Shown: positions 54,821-63,499, counted from the stretch's first letter. The stretch is DNA of 64,000 nucleotides from Flavobacterium sp. Root420 (GCF_001427905.1 NZ_LMEF01000001.1:744394-808393), one strand, 5' to 3'. The notes: generated by a model from the sequence alone, not told the origin. Program-made: numbers and translations.

Positions 54821-55642
54821 ATGAAAAAAGTAACTTTACTAATTGTATTTTTTATATTGATTTTCTTCACTAGCTGCGAAGAAGTTGTTGATGTGGATTT
54901 AGATACTGCGCCACCGAAATTGGTAATTGAAGCCGCTATAAACTGGCAGAAAAGCACCACAGGCAAACAACAAACTATCAAATTGACAACAACAACCGGT
55001 TATTTCGAAAACGTGATTCCAACTGTTTCCGGCGCAACTATTTATATAAAAAACAGTAATAATGAACGTTTCAATTTTATAGAGGTTCCAAAAACGGGTC
55101 GATATGTATGCACAAATTTCAAGCCTGTAATCGAAGAACAATACACCTTGACTGTAATTACTAGCGGAAGTACTTATACAGCAAGTGAAACTCTAAAATC
55201 TGTAGCGCCAATTACCCGAATTGAACAAAATAATGAAGGTGGTTTTACAGGAAAAGATATTGAAATAAGAGCCTTTTATAATGATCCCGGAAATATTGAT
55301 AATTTTTATTTGTACCGCCATATATATTCCAATAAAATCAAATCAAGTTATTATGTAGATGAAGATAAATTTTTTAATGGGAATGAATTTTTCAGTCTTT
55401 CAGATGATGACGAATTAGAAGTTGGAAATGAAATTGAAATAACACATTACGGAATTTCGAAACAATATTACAATTATATGAATATTCTAGTAAGTATTGC
55501 AGGCAGTAACGTTGGCGGTCCGTTTCAATCTCCTCCAGCAACAGTAAAAGGAAATATCATCAATACAACGGATAAAAATAATTATCCTTTAGGCTATTTT
55601 TCCCTTTGTGAAACCGATTTAAAAAAATACACTATTAAATAA
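54821..55642 (+). CDS. DUF4249 lipoprotein partner of the TonB receptor
   Basis: A 273-residue lipoprotein (lipobox FTSC, Cys19). After Cys comes an acidic EEVVDVDLD stretch, then the DUF4249 body: PPKLVIEAAINW, TVSGATIYIKNSNNE, GRYVCTNFKPVIEEQYTLTV and the C-terminal NPLGYFSLCE-like end (YPLGYFSLCETD). DUF4249 proteins are proposed surface lipoproteins working with the adjacent receptor in substrate binding, similar in logic to SusD with SusC. The substrate is unknown. Confidence 0.88.
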   Translation: MKKVTLLIVFFILIFFTSCEEVVDVDLDTAPPKLVIEAAINWQKSTTGKQQTIKLTTTTGYFENVIPTVSGATIYIKNSNNERFNFIEVPKTGRYVCTNFKPVIEEQYTLTVITSGSTYTASETLKSVAPITRIEQNNEGGFTGKDIEIRAFYNDPGNIDNFYLYRHIYSNKIKSSYYVDEDKFFNGNEFFSLSDDDELEVGNEIEITHYGISKQYYNYMNILVSIAGSNVGGPFQSPPATVKGNIINTTDKNNYPLGYFSLCETDLKKYTIK

Positions 55643-55657
55643 ATAAACTTATTAAAA

Positions 55658-56140
55658 ATGGAAGCCCAAATTAAAATTTTAACCGAAAAAAAATTAATAG
55701 GCAAACATACTACCATGTCGTTTATGGAAAATAAAACCTTTCAATTATGGAACAGTTTTATGCCACGACAAAAGGAAATAAAAAATGCAGTCGATTCTAA
55801 TTTATATTCGCTTGAAGTTTTCCCTCAAGGATATTTCGATAATTTTGATGCTGACAGAACATTCCAGAAATGGGCTGCTGTCGAAGTAAAAGATTTAGAT
55901 ACAATTCCGTCTGAAATGGAGTCTTTAATAATACCAACAGGAATATATGCAGTTTTTATACACGTAGGACCAGCAACTGAGGGTTATAAAACCTATCATA
56001 CGATTTTTACAGAATGGTTGCCAAATTCTGAATATACAGTAGACGACAGACCCCATTTTGCCGTTATGGATGAAAGATATAAAAAAGATGATCCTGATTC
56101 TGAAGAAGAAATCTGGATTCCGATAAAAAACAGACCGTAA
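55658..56140 (+). CDS. GyrI-like small-molecule-binding protein
   Basis: A 160-residue protein with a GyrI/AraC effector-binding fold (SOUL-like). The KKLIGKHTTMSFMENKTFQLWNSF start, PQGYFDNFDADRTFQKWAAVEV middle and IPTGIYAVFIHVGPATEGYKTYHTIFTEWLPNSEY-type end (only parts quoted) match stand-alone GyrI-like proteins. No DNA-binding domain is fused. It may bind or hydrolyse a small hydrophobic molecule. It starts 15 bases after the DUF4249 gene and precedes a DinB-like gene by 11 bases. Confidence 0.82.
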   Translation: MEAQIKILTEKKLIGKHTTMSFMENKTFQLWNSFMPRQKEIKNAVDSNLYSLEVFPQGYFDNFDADRTFQKWAAVEVKDLDTIPSEMESLIIPTGIYAVFIHVGPATEGYKTYHTIFTEWLPNSEYTVDDRPHFAVMDERYKKDDPDSEEEIWIPIKNRP

Positions 56141-56151
56141 AACAAAAAAAC

Positions 56152-56592
56152 ATGCTAACAGAAACTCTAAAATCACTTTTTAATCGGGATCTCAACAAAT
56201 TAAAAGTTGAAATCGAATCGTATCAAAACGAAAGTCAAATCTGGACAATTGACAAAAACATTTCAAATTCGGCCGGAAATCTTTGTTTGCATTTAATTGG
56301 AAACCTAAATACATATATTGGTGCTGAACTTGGAAAGACAGGTTATGTACGAAATCGTCCTTTAGAATTCTCTTTAAAAGATGTACCGAGATCAGAATTA
56401 ATTAGCAAAATTGAAGAAACTATTTTAGTTGTAAATACTACTCTAGATTCTTTGACTGAAGCCGATTTAAAATCTATTTATCCGCAAATCGTTTTCGAAA
56501 AAGAAATGACAACCGAATTCTTTTTAGTGCATCTTTCAACGCATTTAGCCTATCATTTAGGGCAAATTAATTATCACAGAAGGCTAATATAA
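56152..56592 (+). CDS. DinB-like/DUF1572 four-helix protein
   Basis: A 146-residue four-helix-bundle protein. Typical DinB-like phrases are NLCLHLIGNLNTYIGAELG (His ligand) and the final HLAYHLGQINYHRRL with two further His ligands spaced as in DinB/DUF1572 proteins. These bind a metal and are linked to bacillithiol-type thiol transferases in Firmicutes and to damage-inducible genes; the role here is unknown. It follows the GyrI-like gene closely. Confidence 0.82.
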   Translation: MLTETLKSLFNRDLNKLKVEIESYQNESQIWTIDKNISNSAGNLCLHLIGNLNTYIGAELGKTGYVRNRPLEFSLKDVPRSELISKIEETILVVNTTLDSLTEADLKSIYPQIVFEKEMTTEFFLVHLSTHLAYHLGQINYHRRLI

Positions 56593-56593
56593 T

Positions 56594-56672
56594 TTTAGAT
56601 TGCAGATTTTAGATTTTAGATTGAAAATAAAACACTAAAAAAATCCAAAATCTGAACTCTAAAATCTAAAAT
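56594..56672. repeat. TTTTAGATT inverted repeat, probable terminator
   Basis: The left arm is a tandem ATTTTAGATTTTAGATT (about 56594-56622) and the right arm the complementary CTAAAATCTAAAAT with a TCTGAACT interruption (about 56642-56672). It ends the DinB-like transcript and precedes the thiamine pyrophosphokinase gene. Confidence 0.65.
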
Positions 56673-56712
56673 ACTACCCGTACCTTTACAATAAATTTTC
56701 AAAAAAAATAGC

Positions 56713-57375
56713 ATGTCATCACACCATATAGTTCGCGACGATCAGGAACCCGCTTTAATTATTGCAAACGGAGCCGCCTGTAATCCTGAATTATTAGGAC
56801 AACTACTTGAATGGTCCCCACTTGTTGTTGTCCTGGATTCTGCCATCGAAAGAGTCATTGAATTAGATATAAAAGTCGATGTGCTTTTGGGGGATTTCGA
56901 TAATGGTTTCGATCCTGAAATCTATAAAACGTCACAATATCCAATTGAAATTGTACACACACCAGATCAAAACAAAACGGATCTCGAAAAAGCGTTCGAT
57001 TATTTAATTGACAGAAAAATTCCAGCCGTAAATGTCGTTTGGGCCACAGGAAAACGCGCCGATCATACCATTACAAATCTTACCAATATTGTTCGTTATC
57101 GCAATTTGCTTAAAATTGTAATTCTCGATGATCATTCCAAAATATTTTTATTGCCCAATAAATTCGAAAAATGGTATACGGCAAAAACTCCTATTTCTTT
57201 GATTCCAATTGGGGTTGTAAATGGCATTTATTCTACCAATTTAGATTATCAATTGCAAAATGATACGCTTACCATGGGCTACAGAACCGGAAGCAGCAAC
57301 TCAGTAGCACAAGATGGAATTGTAACGATTACGCATCAAAATGGCGATTTGTTGCTGATGGAGTGTATTGATTAA
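56713..57375 (+). CDS. thiamine pyrophosphokinase
   Basis: A 220-residue enzyme transferring pyrophosphate from ATP to thiamine to make the cofactor TPP. Motifs are DVLLGDFDN (Mg/ATP), TPDQNKTDLEKAFDYL, and WATGKRADHTITNL, followed by the C-terminal beta domain (ISLIPIGVVNGIYSTNLDYQL, YRTGSSNSVAQDGIVTI) that binds thiamine. The length is usual for bacterial TPK. The -7 box may be TACCTTTA near 56685, which is weak. Confidence 0.92.
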   Translation: MSSHHIVRDDQEPALIIANGAACNPELLGQLLEWSPLVVVLDSAIERVIELDIKVDVLLGDFDNGFDPEIYKTSQYPIEIVHTPDQNKTDLEKAFDYLIDRKIPAVNVVWATGKRADHTITNLTNIVRYRNLLKIVILDDHSKIFLLPNKFEKWYTAKTPISLIPIGVVNGIYSTNLDYQLQNDTLTMGYRTGSSNSVAQDGIVTITHQNGDLLLMECID

Positions 57376-57514
57376 ATTGACTTCCTGAGTATTAAAAAGA
57401 TTGTTTATACAACAATCAGCTATTGAACCGCGAAAATTTAATTAATTTTGGGTTTACTACTTTGTAACGAGACAAGTTGATAGTTATTTTCAGCTAATAG
57501 CGAAGAAATGAAAT

Positions 57515-57919
57515 ATGAAAAACCTTCTAATACTTCTTTTATTATTTGTTTTAAGCAGTACAACTAAAGACGAAAAAGTTGAACTGAGAATTTATAATGA
57601 TAGTAAATTCAAGATTGAGAAAATAAAAATCGGCTTTAAAGGTAACTTAATAGAATTCAAAAACATTGAGTCTAAAAGTTTTAGTGAAATCAAAGCAGTT
57701 GATGGTTTATGGAAAGATAACTGTTATGATTTAACCGTTTATAAAAAGCGTTTTTTTTGTCATAATTTTTGGGCTCATCAGATTTGTCTTCCAGTTGATC
57801 ATATTGGTGATAATAATATTAAAAGTGGAAAATATACCCTGAAATTGAAAATCAAAAAACAGGGCAAAAAAAACATCTCTGTGGAATCCGAATATATTAG
57901 TGAGAATAAAAACGAATGA
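57515..57919 (+). CDS. small secreted protein of unknown function
   Basis: A 134-residue protein with a signal peptide (LLILLLLFVLSSTTK) and a beta-rich, Lys-rich body with a Cys pair (CYDLTVYKKRFFCHNF and a later Cys). I recognise no family. It lies just upstream of the cassette-like repeat R1, so it may itself belong to the accessory patch. Its start at 57515 gives the only signal peptide. Confidence 0.5.
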   Translation: MKNLLILLLLFVLSSTTKDEKVELRIYNDSKFKIEKIKIGFKGNLIEFKNIESKSFSEIKAVDGLWKDNCYDLTVYKKRFFCHNFWAHQICLPVDHIGDNNIKSGKYTLKLKIKKQGKKNISVESEYISENKNE

Positions 57920-57920
57920 T

Positions 57921-57995
57921 AACAGCTACTACAATGAATTTCGAAAATTAATTAAAGGAAAGTTGGTTTTGTATTTGCGATGATTTGGCAAATCC
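57921..57995. repeat. cassette-boundary-like repeat, copy R1
   Basis: AACAGCTACTACAATG, GGAAAGTTGGTTTTGTATTTG and TGATTTGGCAAATCC recur in the same order and orientation at 58553-58651 (copy R2). The copies flank the VOC gene. Confidence 0.6.
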
Positions 57996-58096
57996 GAAGA
58001 ATGGGCTTAATTTAGTCCCAAACCCGATGTCGTACTGGAACGTTTAGCATTCATTACAACAGACAAGTACAATAACAATCAAATAGACAAAAAACA

Positions 58097-58456
58097 ATGA
58101 AGCTTAATCACATCAACTTAGTTGTTTCAAATGTTGCAGACGCAATAAATATTTTTGAAACATATTTCAATTTTAAATGCACCGACATAAAAGGAGACAA
58201 CATTGTTGCAGTTTTAAAAGGTACTGACGACTTTACTCTTGTTATAATGGGAAATAAAGACGGACAAGTGAATTACCCTGAAGCTTTTCACTTAGGCTTT
58301 ATGTTGGCTGACACAAACGCTGTAATAAAAACTTATGAGAAACTAAAAAACGGTGGCGTTGTAGTTGGACAAGAACCAAGAAAAATAAGAGATAGTTTTG
58401 GGTTCTACTTCACCTATGACAAAATAATGATAGAAGTTGGACATTATATAATTTAA
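58097..58456 (+). CDS. VOC-fold (glyoxalase/bleomycin-resistance-like) protein
   Basis: A 119-residue single-domain VOC protein. KLNHINLVVSNVADAINIFE is the N-terminal metal-site strand and helix, FHLGFMLADTNAVIKTYEKL the second, and IMIEVGHYI the C-terminal Glu strand. Possible activities range from glyoxalase to fosfomycin or bleomycin binding, and none can be assigned. The gene lies between two direct repeats with CTAAC...GTTAG hairpin text downstream, as expected for a mobile single-gene unit. Confidence 0.8.
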   Translation: MKLNHINLVVSNVADAINIFETYFNFKCTDIKGDNIVAVLKGTDDFTLVIMGNKDGQVNYPEAFHLGFMLADTNAVIKTYEKLKNGGVVVGQEPRKIRDSFGFYFTYDKIMIEVGHYII

Positions 58457-58480
58457 AATGGCTTGACAATACAATGAGAC

Positions 58481-58651
58481 GCTAACACGGGTTTTGCGTT
58501 AGTGGGCGGACGACGAATAGAAACATTTGAGCAATAAATGAACACCTCCCATATCAGCTACAACAGATTTGGGTAATTGGCGTAATGGGAAGTTGTTTTT
58601 GTATTTGGCTTGATTTGCTTCGCCTGTTCGCTATCGCTCGAGTGGCAAATC
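58481..58651. repeat. cassette-boundary-like repeat, copy R2, with hairpin and a 25-base insert
   Basis: 58482-58503 reads CTAACACGGGTTTTGCGTTAG, with complementary CTAAC/GTTAG ends. From 58553 the R1 text recurs (CAGCTACAACA, GGGAAGTTGTTTTTGTATTTG, TGATTT...GGCAAATC). It is interrupted at 58618-58642 by the 25-base sequence also present, inverted, at 28064-28088. The 58457-58770 gap holds nothing else but the rlmF promoter. Confidence 0.55.
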
Positions 58652-58747
58652 TGAATAAAAATCTTTACAAAAGGATTTTTACTCCCAACGCTTCACAACA
58701 ATTATCCACGCGACTTTCCATAAAATCTTTTCTAAAAAAGGAATGAC

Positions 58748-58755
58748 TATCTTTG
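58748..58755 (+). promoter_or_regulatory. rlmF: -7 promoter box of rlmF
   Basis: TATCTTTG, perfect TAnnTTTG, 15 bases before the rlmF ATG at 58771. Confidence 0.65.
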
Positions 58756-58770
58756 CACCAAATTTACAAA

Positions 58771-59721
58771 ATGAAAGCAGCAGACAATTCGGAAAAAACC
58801 AATTTACATCCTCGAAATCTTCACCGTTCCCGTTATGATTTCGAACTTCTTATTACGAATTGTCCTGAACTCAAAAAGTATGTTGCGATAAATGTTCACG
58901 GAATTGAAACCATTGATTTTAGTAATCCTGATGCCGTAAAAGCACTTAACAAAGCTTTACTACAAACGTATTATGACATTCAAAACTGGGATATTCCTAA
59001 AAATTATCTTTGCCCGCCAATTCCCGGAAGAACTGATTACATTCATTATTTAGCTGATTTACTGGCAGAAAGTAACAACGGAATTATTCCAACAGGTTCA
59101 GCTGTTTTGGGATTAGATATCGGAACGGGTGCCAATTGTATCTATCCGATATTAGGAAATGCAATTTACGATTGGAGTTTTGTTGGAACTGATATTGACC
59201 TTAAAGCAATTGAAAACTGTGCAAAAATCATTGAAGAAAATCCAAAATTGATTGACGCTATCAGTCTTCAACAACAAACTGAATCCAGATTTATTTTCAA
59301 AAATATCATCACGCCCGAAGATCTTTTTACTTTCACAATGTGTAATCCTCCTTTTCATGCTTCTGCTGAAGATGCCAATCAAAGTACGGTTCGTAAAGTA
59401 TCTAACTTAAATCCGAAGGAAAAGAAAAAAACAAACCCTGTTTTAAACTTTGGAGGTCATAATGCAGAGTTATGGTGTGATGGCGGAGAAATTGGTTTTG
59501 TAACTCAAATGATTTATGAAAGTGCCAAATATGCTATGCAATGTCAATGGTTTACGACTTTGGTGTCTAAAAGAGAAAATCTTTCCAGCATTTACAAAAC
59601 ATTAAACAAAGTAAATGCAGCTTCTATCAAAACAATTGATATGGCTCAGGGTCAAAAAACAAGCCGAATTATAGCATGGACTTTTTTGAGTGAAGCGCAA
59701 CAAAAATCCTGGAAAATTTAA
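58771..59721 (+). CDS. rlmF: 23S rRNA (adenine-1618-N6)-methyltransferase
   Basis: A 316-residue SAM-dependent methyltransferase for m6A1618 of 23S rRNA. LHPRNLHRSRYDFELL is the RlmF N-terminal signature, LGLDIGTGANCIYPILG the SAM site, TMCNPPFHASAEDA the catalytic NPPF motif, and ELWCDGGEIGFVTQMIYES a further family segment. ATG 58771 is chosen because the -7 box occupies the start of the longer open frame. Confidence 0.95.
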   Translation: MKAADNSEKTNLHPRNLHRSRYDFELLITNCPELKKYVAINVHGIETIDFSNPDAVKALNKALLQTYYDIQNWDIPKNYLCPPIPGRTDYIHYLADLLAESNNGIIPTGSAVLGLDIGTGANCIYPILGNAIYDWSFVGTDIDLKAIENCAKIIEENPKLIDAISLQQQTESRFIFKNIITPEDLFTFTMCNPPFHASAEDANQSTVRKVSNLNPKEKKKTNPVLNFGGHNAELWCDGGEIGFVTQMIYESAKYAMQCQWFTTLVSKRENLSSIYKTLNKVNAASIKTIDMAQGQKTSRIIAWTFLSEAQQKSWKI

Positions 59722-59778
59722 GAATCATAAATCAAATTTTAATCTTTGTTTTTGTAACTTCGGGTAAATTATAACATT

Positions 59779-59862
59779 ATGAATACGCTTGAACTTAGAA
59801 ATATTGTAATTGCAGAAATCGAAAAAATTGATGACGACTCTTTTTTGTCAGCATTAAAATAA
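59779..59862 (+). pseudogene. 27-codon remnant resembling the N-terminus of an antitoxin
   Basis: The frame ATG 59779 to TAA reads MNTLELRNIVIAEIEKIDDD followed by SFLSALK. This looks like the first 27 residues of the small Bacteroidota antitoxin-type proteins that start MNTxELRxxVI and continue for 40-50 more residues. The rest is absent. Downstream, ATTCTGATACTTT is repeated at 59929-59941 and 59950-59962. The protein may be non-functional; the assignment rests on memory of the family. Confidence 0.45.
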
Positions 59863-60005
59863 AATTACCTTAAAACAAATACAAATCTTAAGAATTAGGC
59901 ATACAAGCAGAAATCCTAAAAAATTGTAATTCTGATACTTTAAAATAAAATTCTGATACTTTCTATATATAATTCAGAGTACCTTTAAGCTAAATCTAAC
60001 CCTTC

Positions 60006-60950
60006 ATGACTACGCCTAAAATATTCCTTAGAATAGTATTATTTCTGTTAATCACGAGCTGTGCTTCTACTAAAAATGTAAAATTTGAAGATTACGTTTT
60101 TGAGACCAAAACAGAAAAACAAGCTTACATAACTTCATACGACAAAGCATTAAAACTTTGGGATATTCCTTTTACCGAAGAAAACGTGCAAACCACTTTA
60201 GGAACTGCACACGTCATTATGGCTGGTCCTAAAAATGCAAAAGCTTTAGTGCTACTTCACGGAATGGATGCCAGCTCAACAATGTGGTATCCAAATATTA
60301 AGGCATTAGCCCAAAATCATCGCATTTATGCCATCGATTTTTTGATGGAACCTAACAAATCAACTTTAACTGCAAAACCACTTTCACGCGATGAAATTGT
60401 AATTTGGTACAATGAAATTTTCAGTCATTATAAATTAAAGAAATTTGATATCGTTGGGGCTTCCCGCGGTGGTTGGATTGCAACTTTATTGGCGACTCAA
60501 AAAGAAAACAATATTGATAAAATAGTTTTACTAAGCCCGGCTCAAACCTTTAAATTTATTGATAAAGTTAGAAAAACATCCTCAGCGTTGATGTTAAAAC
60601 TTTTCCCAAGTGAAAAGAAATTTAGTAAAACGCTTAAGACATTCTCAACGCATCCCGAAAAAATTAGTCCGGTTTATAAAAGACAATTTTATTTGGCAAA
60701 CAAATATGCTAAATCAAATTCAAGCATGCTAAAAATGACGCCCTTTTCTGATGACGAATTAAAGGCAATCTCCAATCCGGTTTTGGTTTTAATTGGTGAT
60801 CACGATGTCATTAACTCTGAAGATAGTTTAGAAAGGGCACAGAAATATCTTCCAAATAATAAAACGAAAATGATCACAGATGCAGGCCATTTCTTAACCA
60901 TTGATCAGTCAAAAATTGTGAATGAGGCCGTAGTTAATTTTTTAAATTAA
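60006..60950 (+). CDS. alpha/beta hydrolase lipoprotein
   Basis: A 314-residue lipoprotein (lipobox ITSC near residue 19). LLHGMDASSTMWYPN is the oxyanion region, GASRGGWIATL the nucleophile elbow (Ser in ASRGG), IGDHDVINSED the acid and DAGHFLTIDQ the His. It resembles carboxylesterases of the MhpC type exported as lipoproteins. It is transcribed alone between the antitoxin remnant and uvrB. The substrate is unknown. Confidence 0.85.
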   Translation: MTTPKIFLRIVLFLLITSCASTKNVKFEDYVFETKTEKQAYITSYDKALKLWDIPFTEENVQTTLGTAHVIMAGPKNAKALVLLHGMDASSTMWYPNIKALAQNHRIYAIDFLMEPNKSTLTAKPLSRDEIVIWYNEIFSHYKLKKFDIVGASRGGWIATLLATQKENNIDKIVLLSPAQTFKFIDKVRKTSSALMLKLFPSEKKFSKTLKTFSTHPEKISPVYKRQFYLANKYAKSNSSMLKMTPFSDDELKAISNPVLVLIGDHDVINSEDSLERAQKYLPNNKTKMITDAGHFLTIDQSKIVNEAVVNFLN

Positions 60951-61019
60951 TCAATTTCATATTCAAAACATAACAATTCTAAGCTCACTTTTTATCTTTT
61001 TTATCGGTTTCAAACTTTG

Positions 61020-61027
61020 TATCTTTA
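61020..61027 (+). promoter_or_regulatory. uvrB: -7 promoter box of uvrB
   Basis: TATCTTTA deviates from TAnnTTTG only at the last base, 27 bases before the uvrB start. Confidence 0.45.
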
Positions 61028-61054
61028 CAAAACTTAATCTTTCAGCACTTAAAA

Positions 61055-63046
61055 ATGAATTTCCAGGTATCCTCAGAATATAGTCCGAAAGGCGATCAGC
61101 CACAAGCGATTGAAAAGCTAGCACAAGGAATTCGTGATGGCGAAAAATATCAAACTTTATTAGGTGTTACAGGTTCCGGTAAAACATTTACCGTTGCCAA
61201 TGTAATTGAGGAAGTTCAAAGACCAACTTTAGTTTTGGCACATAACAAAACTCTGGCAGCGCAATTGTATTCGGAATTCAAACAGTTTTTCCCGAATAAT
61301 GCGGTCGAGTATTTCGTTTCGTACTATGATTATTATCAACCGGAAGCTTTTATGCCTGTAACTGGCGTTTTCATTGAAAAAGATTTATCTATTAATGAAG
61401 AGCTTGAAAAAATGCGTTTAAGCACTACCTCTTCCCTGCTTTCAGGAAGACGCGATATATTAGTTGTCGCTTCAGTTTCTTGTCTGTATGGTATTGGAAA
61501 TCCAGTCGAATTTAAGAAAAACGTAATTGAAATTTCAAGAGATCAGGTCATTTCAAGAACTAAATTATTACATAGTTTAGTTCAGAGTTTATATGCCAGA
61601 ACAGAGGCCGATTTTAATCCGGGAACATTCCGAATTAAAGGCGATACAGTTGAAGTGTACCCAAGTTACGCCGATGACGCCTTTAGAATTCACTTCTTTG
61701 GAGATGAAATAGAAGAAATAGAATCTTTTGATGCCAAGACTTCACAAGTTATTGAAAAATTCAAAAGACTGACTATTTACCCCGCTAATATGTTTGTGAC
61801 TTCTCCTGAAGTATTACAAGGCGCTATTTGGGAAATCCAACAGGATTTAGTCAAACAGGTTGATTATTTTAAAGACATAGGAAAACATCTCGAAGCAAAA
61901 CGTTTGGAAGAACGAACCAATTTCGATTTAGAAATGATTCGTGAATTAGGCTATTGCTCCGGAATTGAAAATTATTCGCGTTATCTCGACGGACGACAAG
62001 CCGGCACGAGACCTTTCTGTTTATTAGATTATTTCCCGAGTGATTTTTTAATGATTGTTGATGAAAGTCACGTAACAGTTTCGCAAGTTCATGCTATGTA
62101 CGGAGGTGACCGCAGTCGTAAAGAAAATCTGGTCGAATACGGTTTCCGTTTACCGGCCGCAATGGACAATAGACCTTTGAAATTTGAAGAATTTGAAGCT
62201 TTGCAAAATCAGGTTATTTACGTATCTGCAACCCCGGCAGATTATGAGTTGCAAAAGTCAGATGGAATATATGTGGAACAGATTATTCGTCCGACAGGCT
62301 TATTAGATCCGGTTATCGAAGTAAGACCGAGTTTAAATCAGATTGATGATTTGATCGAAGAAATTCAGGTTCGTTGTGAATTAGACGAAAGAGTTCTTGT
62401 AACCACTTTGACCAAAAGAATGGCGGAAGAATTAGCCAAATATTTAACTAAAGTCAATATTCGTTGTCGCTACATTCACTCTGAAGTGGATACGCTGGAA
62501 CGTATCGAAATCATGCAGGATTTGCGTAAAGGTATTTTTGATGTTTTAATTGGGGTAAATTTATTGCGTGAAGGTTTGGATTTACCTGAAGTTTCGCTTG
62601 TGGCAATTTTAGATGCCGATAAGGAAGGTTTTTTACGTAACCACAAATCTTTAACGCAAACCATCGGTCGTGCGGCAAGAAATCTGAACGGAAAAGCGAT
62701 TCTATATGCTGATAAAATGACAGGCAGTATGCAAAAAACGATTGATGAAACCAATTACCGCCGAACCAAACAGATTAATTTTAATGTAGAAAACAATATA
62801 ATTCCCCAGGCATTAAACAAAAAAATTGAGAGTGCATTTACGAAAAATCCGTTGGTGGAATATGAATTAGGACATACTTTGTCTGTTGCTGCAGAACCGG
62901 AAACAGCCTATTTATCAAAATCGGAATTAGAAAAAATGATTCGTGAGAAACGAAAATCAATGGAAAAAGCAGCCAAAGATTTAGACTTTTTACAAGCTGC
63001 CAAACTGCGTGATGATATTAAAAAACTACAAGAACAATTAGCTTAA
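61055..63046 (+). CDS. uvrB: excinuclease ABC subunit B
   Basis: A 663-residue damage-recognition helicase of nucleotide excision repair. Walker A is LGVTGSGKTFT; the beta-hairpin region holds FVSYYDYYQPEAFMP; helicase motifs include MIVDESHVTVSQ and VSATPADYE; later segments are LVTTLTKRMAEEL and IGRAARNLNGKAI. The C-terminal UVR domain (about 625-663) that binds UvrC is complete. It ends four bases into the convergent TerB-like gene. Confidence 0.98.
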   Translation: MNFQVSSEYSPKGDQPQAIEKLAQGIRDGEKYQTLLGVTGSGKTFTVANVIEEVQRPTLVLAHNKTLAAQLYSEFKQFFPNNAVEYFVSYYDYYQPEAFMPVTGVFIEKDLSINEELEKMRLSTTSSLLSGRRDILVVASVSCLYGIGNPVEFKKNVIEISRDQVISRTKLLHSLVQSLYARTEADFNPGTFRIKGDTVEVYPSYADDAFRIHFFGDEIEEIESFDAKTSQVIEKFKRLTIYPANMFVTSPEVLQGAIWEIQQDLVKQVDYFKDIGKHLEAKRLEERTNFDLEMIRELGYCSGIENYSRYLDGRQAGTRPFCLLDYFPSDFLMIVDESHVTVSQVHAMYGGDRSRKENLVEYGFRLPAAMDNRPLKFEEFEALQNQVIYVSATPADYELQKSDGIYVEQIIRPTGLLDPVIEVRPSLNQIDDLIEEIQVRCELDERVLVTTLTKRMAEELAKYLTKVNIRCRYIHSEVDTLERIEIMQDLRKGIFDVLIGVNLLREGLDLPEVSLVAILDADKEGFLRNHKSLTQTIGRAARNLNGKAILYADKMTGSMQKTIDETNYRRTKQINFNVENNIIPQALNKKIESAFTKNPLVEYELGHTLSVAAEPETAYLSKSELEKMIREKRKSMEKAAKDLDFLQAAKLRDDIKKLQEQLA

Positions 63047-63444
63047 TTGTGTTGTTCCTGAAAAACTTTCAGTAAAACTTTAGGATCGACCATAGCGTTT
63101 GGTGCTTTTTTCATCAAATCTAAAACTCTTTTTACAGCACCCGGATTCAATCCCATTTCAATGGCGATTTGTTGTATTCCTGTTGCTTCTTTTTCATGCA
63201 AAATTCCATCACAATGCATAATCAAAGCCAGTCTGTAAAATTGTTGGATACGCTGAAATTCTGATTTTATAATTTGCTTTGTATGTTCCTGATGAAACAA
63301 ATCATTAAAAACATCAAAATCAATATTTAATTCCTTGGCGACTAGCCACAAAAAATCATACTCTCTTTTGTGCAACTTTCCATCAACGGTAGAAAAAGTT
63401 ATCATTTCTAAAAGTAAACTTCTCTTTTCTGCTTCTGTATTCAT
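63043..63444 (-). CDS. TerB-like helical protein
   Basis: A 133-residue all-helical protein resembling the TerB tellurite-resistance fold: LLLEMITFSTVDGKLHKREYDFL, then a second half ALIMHCDGILHEKEATGIQQI. The two D-G-x-L-H-x-x-E segments are a pseudo-repeat typical of TerB, where acidic residues can bind metal. No other ter genes are near, so tellurite resistance is unlikely. ATG 63444 is preferred; the longer frame to 63543 would overlap the divergent esterase gene. Confidence 0.75.
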   Translation of the reverse strand: MNTEAEKRSLLLEMITFSTVDGKLHKREYDFLWLVAKELNIDFDVFNDLFHQEHTKQIIKSEFQRIQQFYRLALIMHCDGILHEKEATGIQQIAIEMGLNPGAVKRVLDLMKKAPNAMVDPKVLLKVFQEQHN

Positions 63445-63499
63445 CAATTTATTATTTTTAGCTAAAATATTGCTTTCAAATTTAAACACAAAATTACTA

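Noticed and set aside
57515..58651. Full integron
   Set aside because: No integrase gene or attI is present in the window; only cassette-like repeats are seen, so I report a candidate unit rather than an integron.
63043..63444. Tellurite-resistance gene
   Set aside because: Only the TerB-like fold is present; no other ter genes are nearby.
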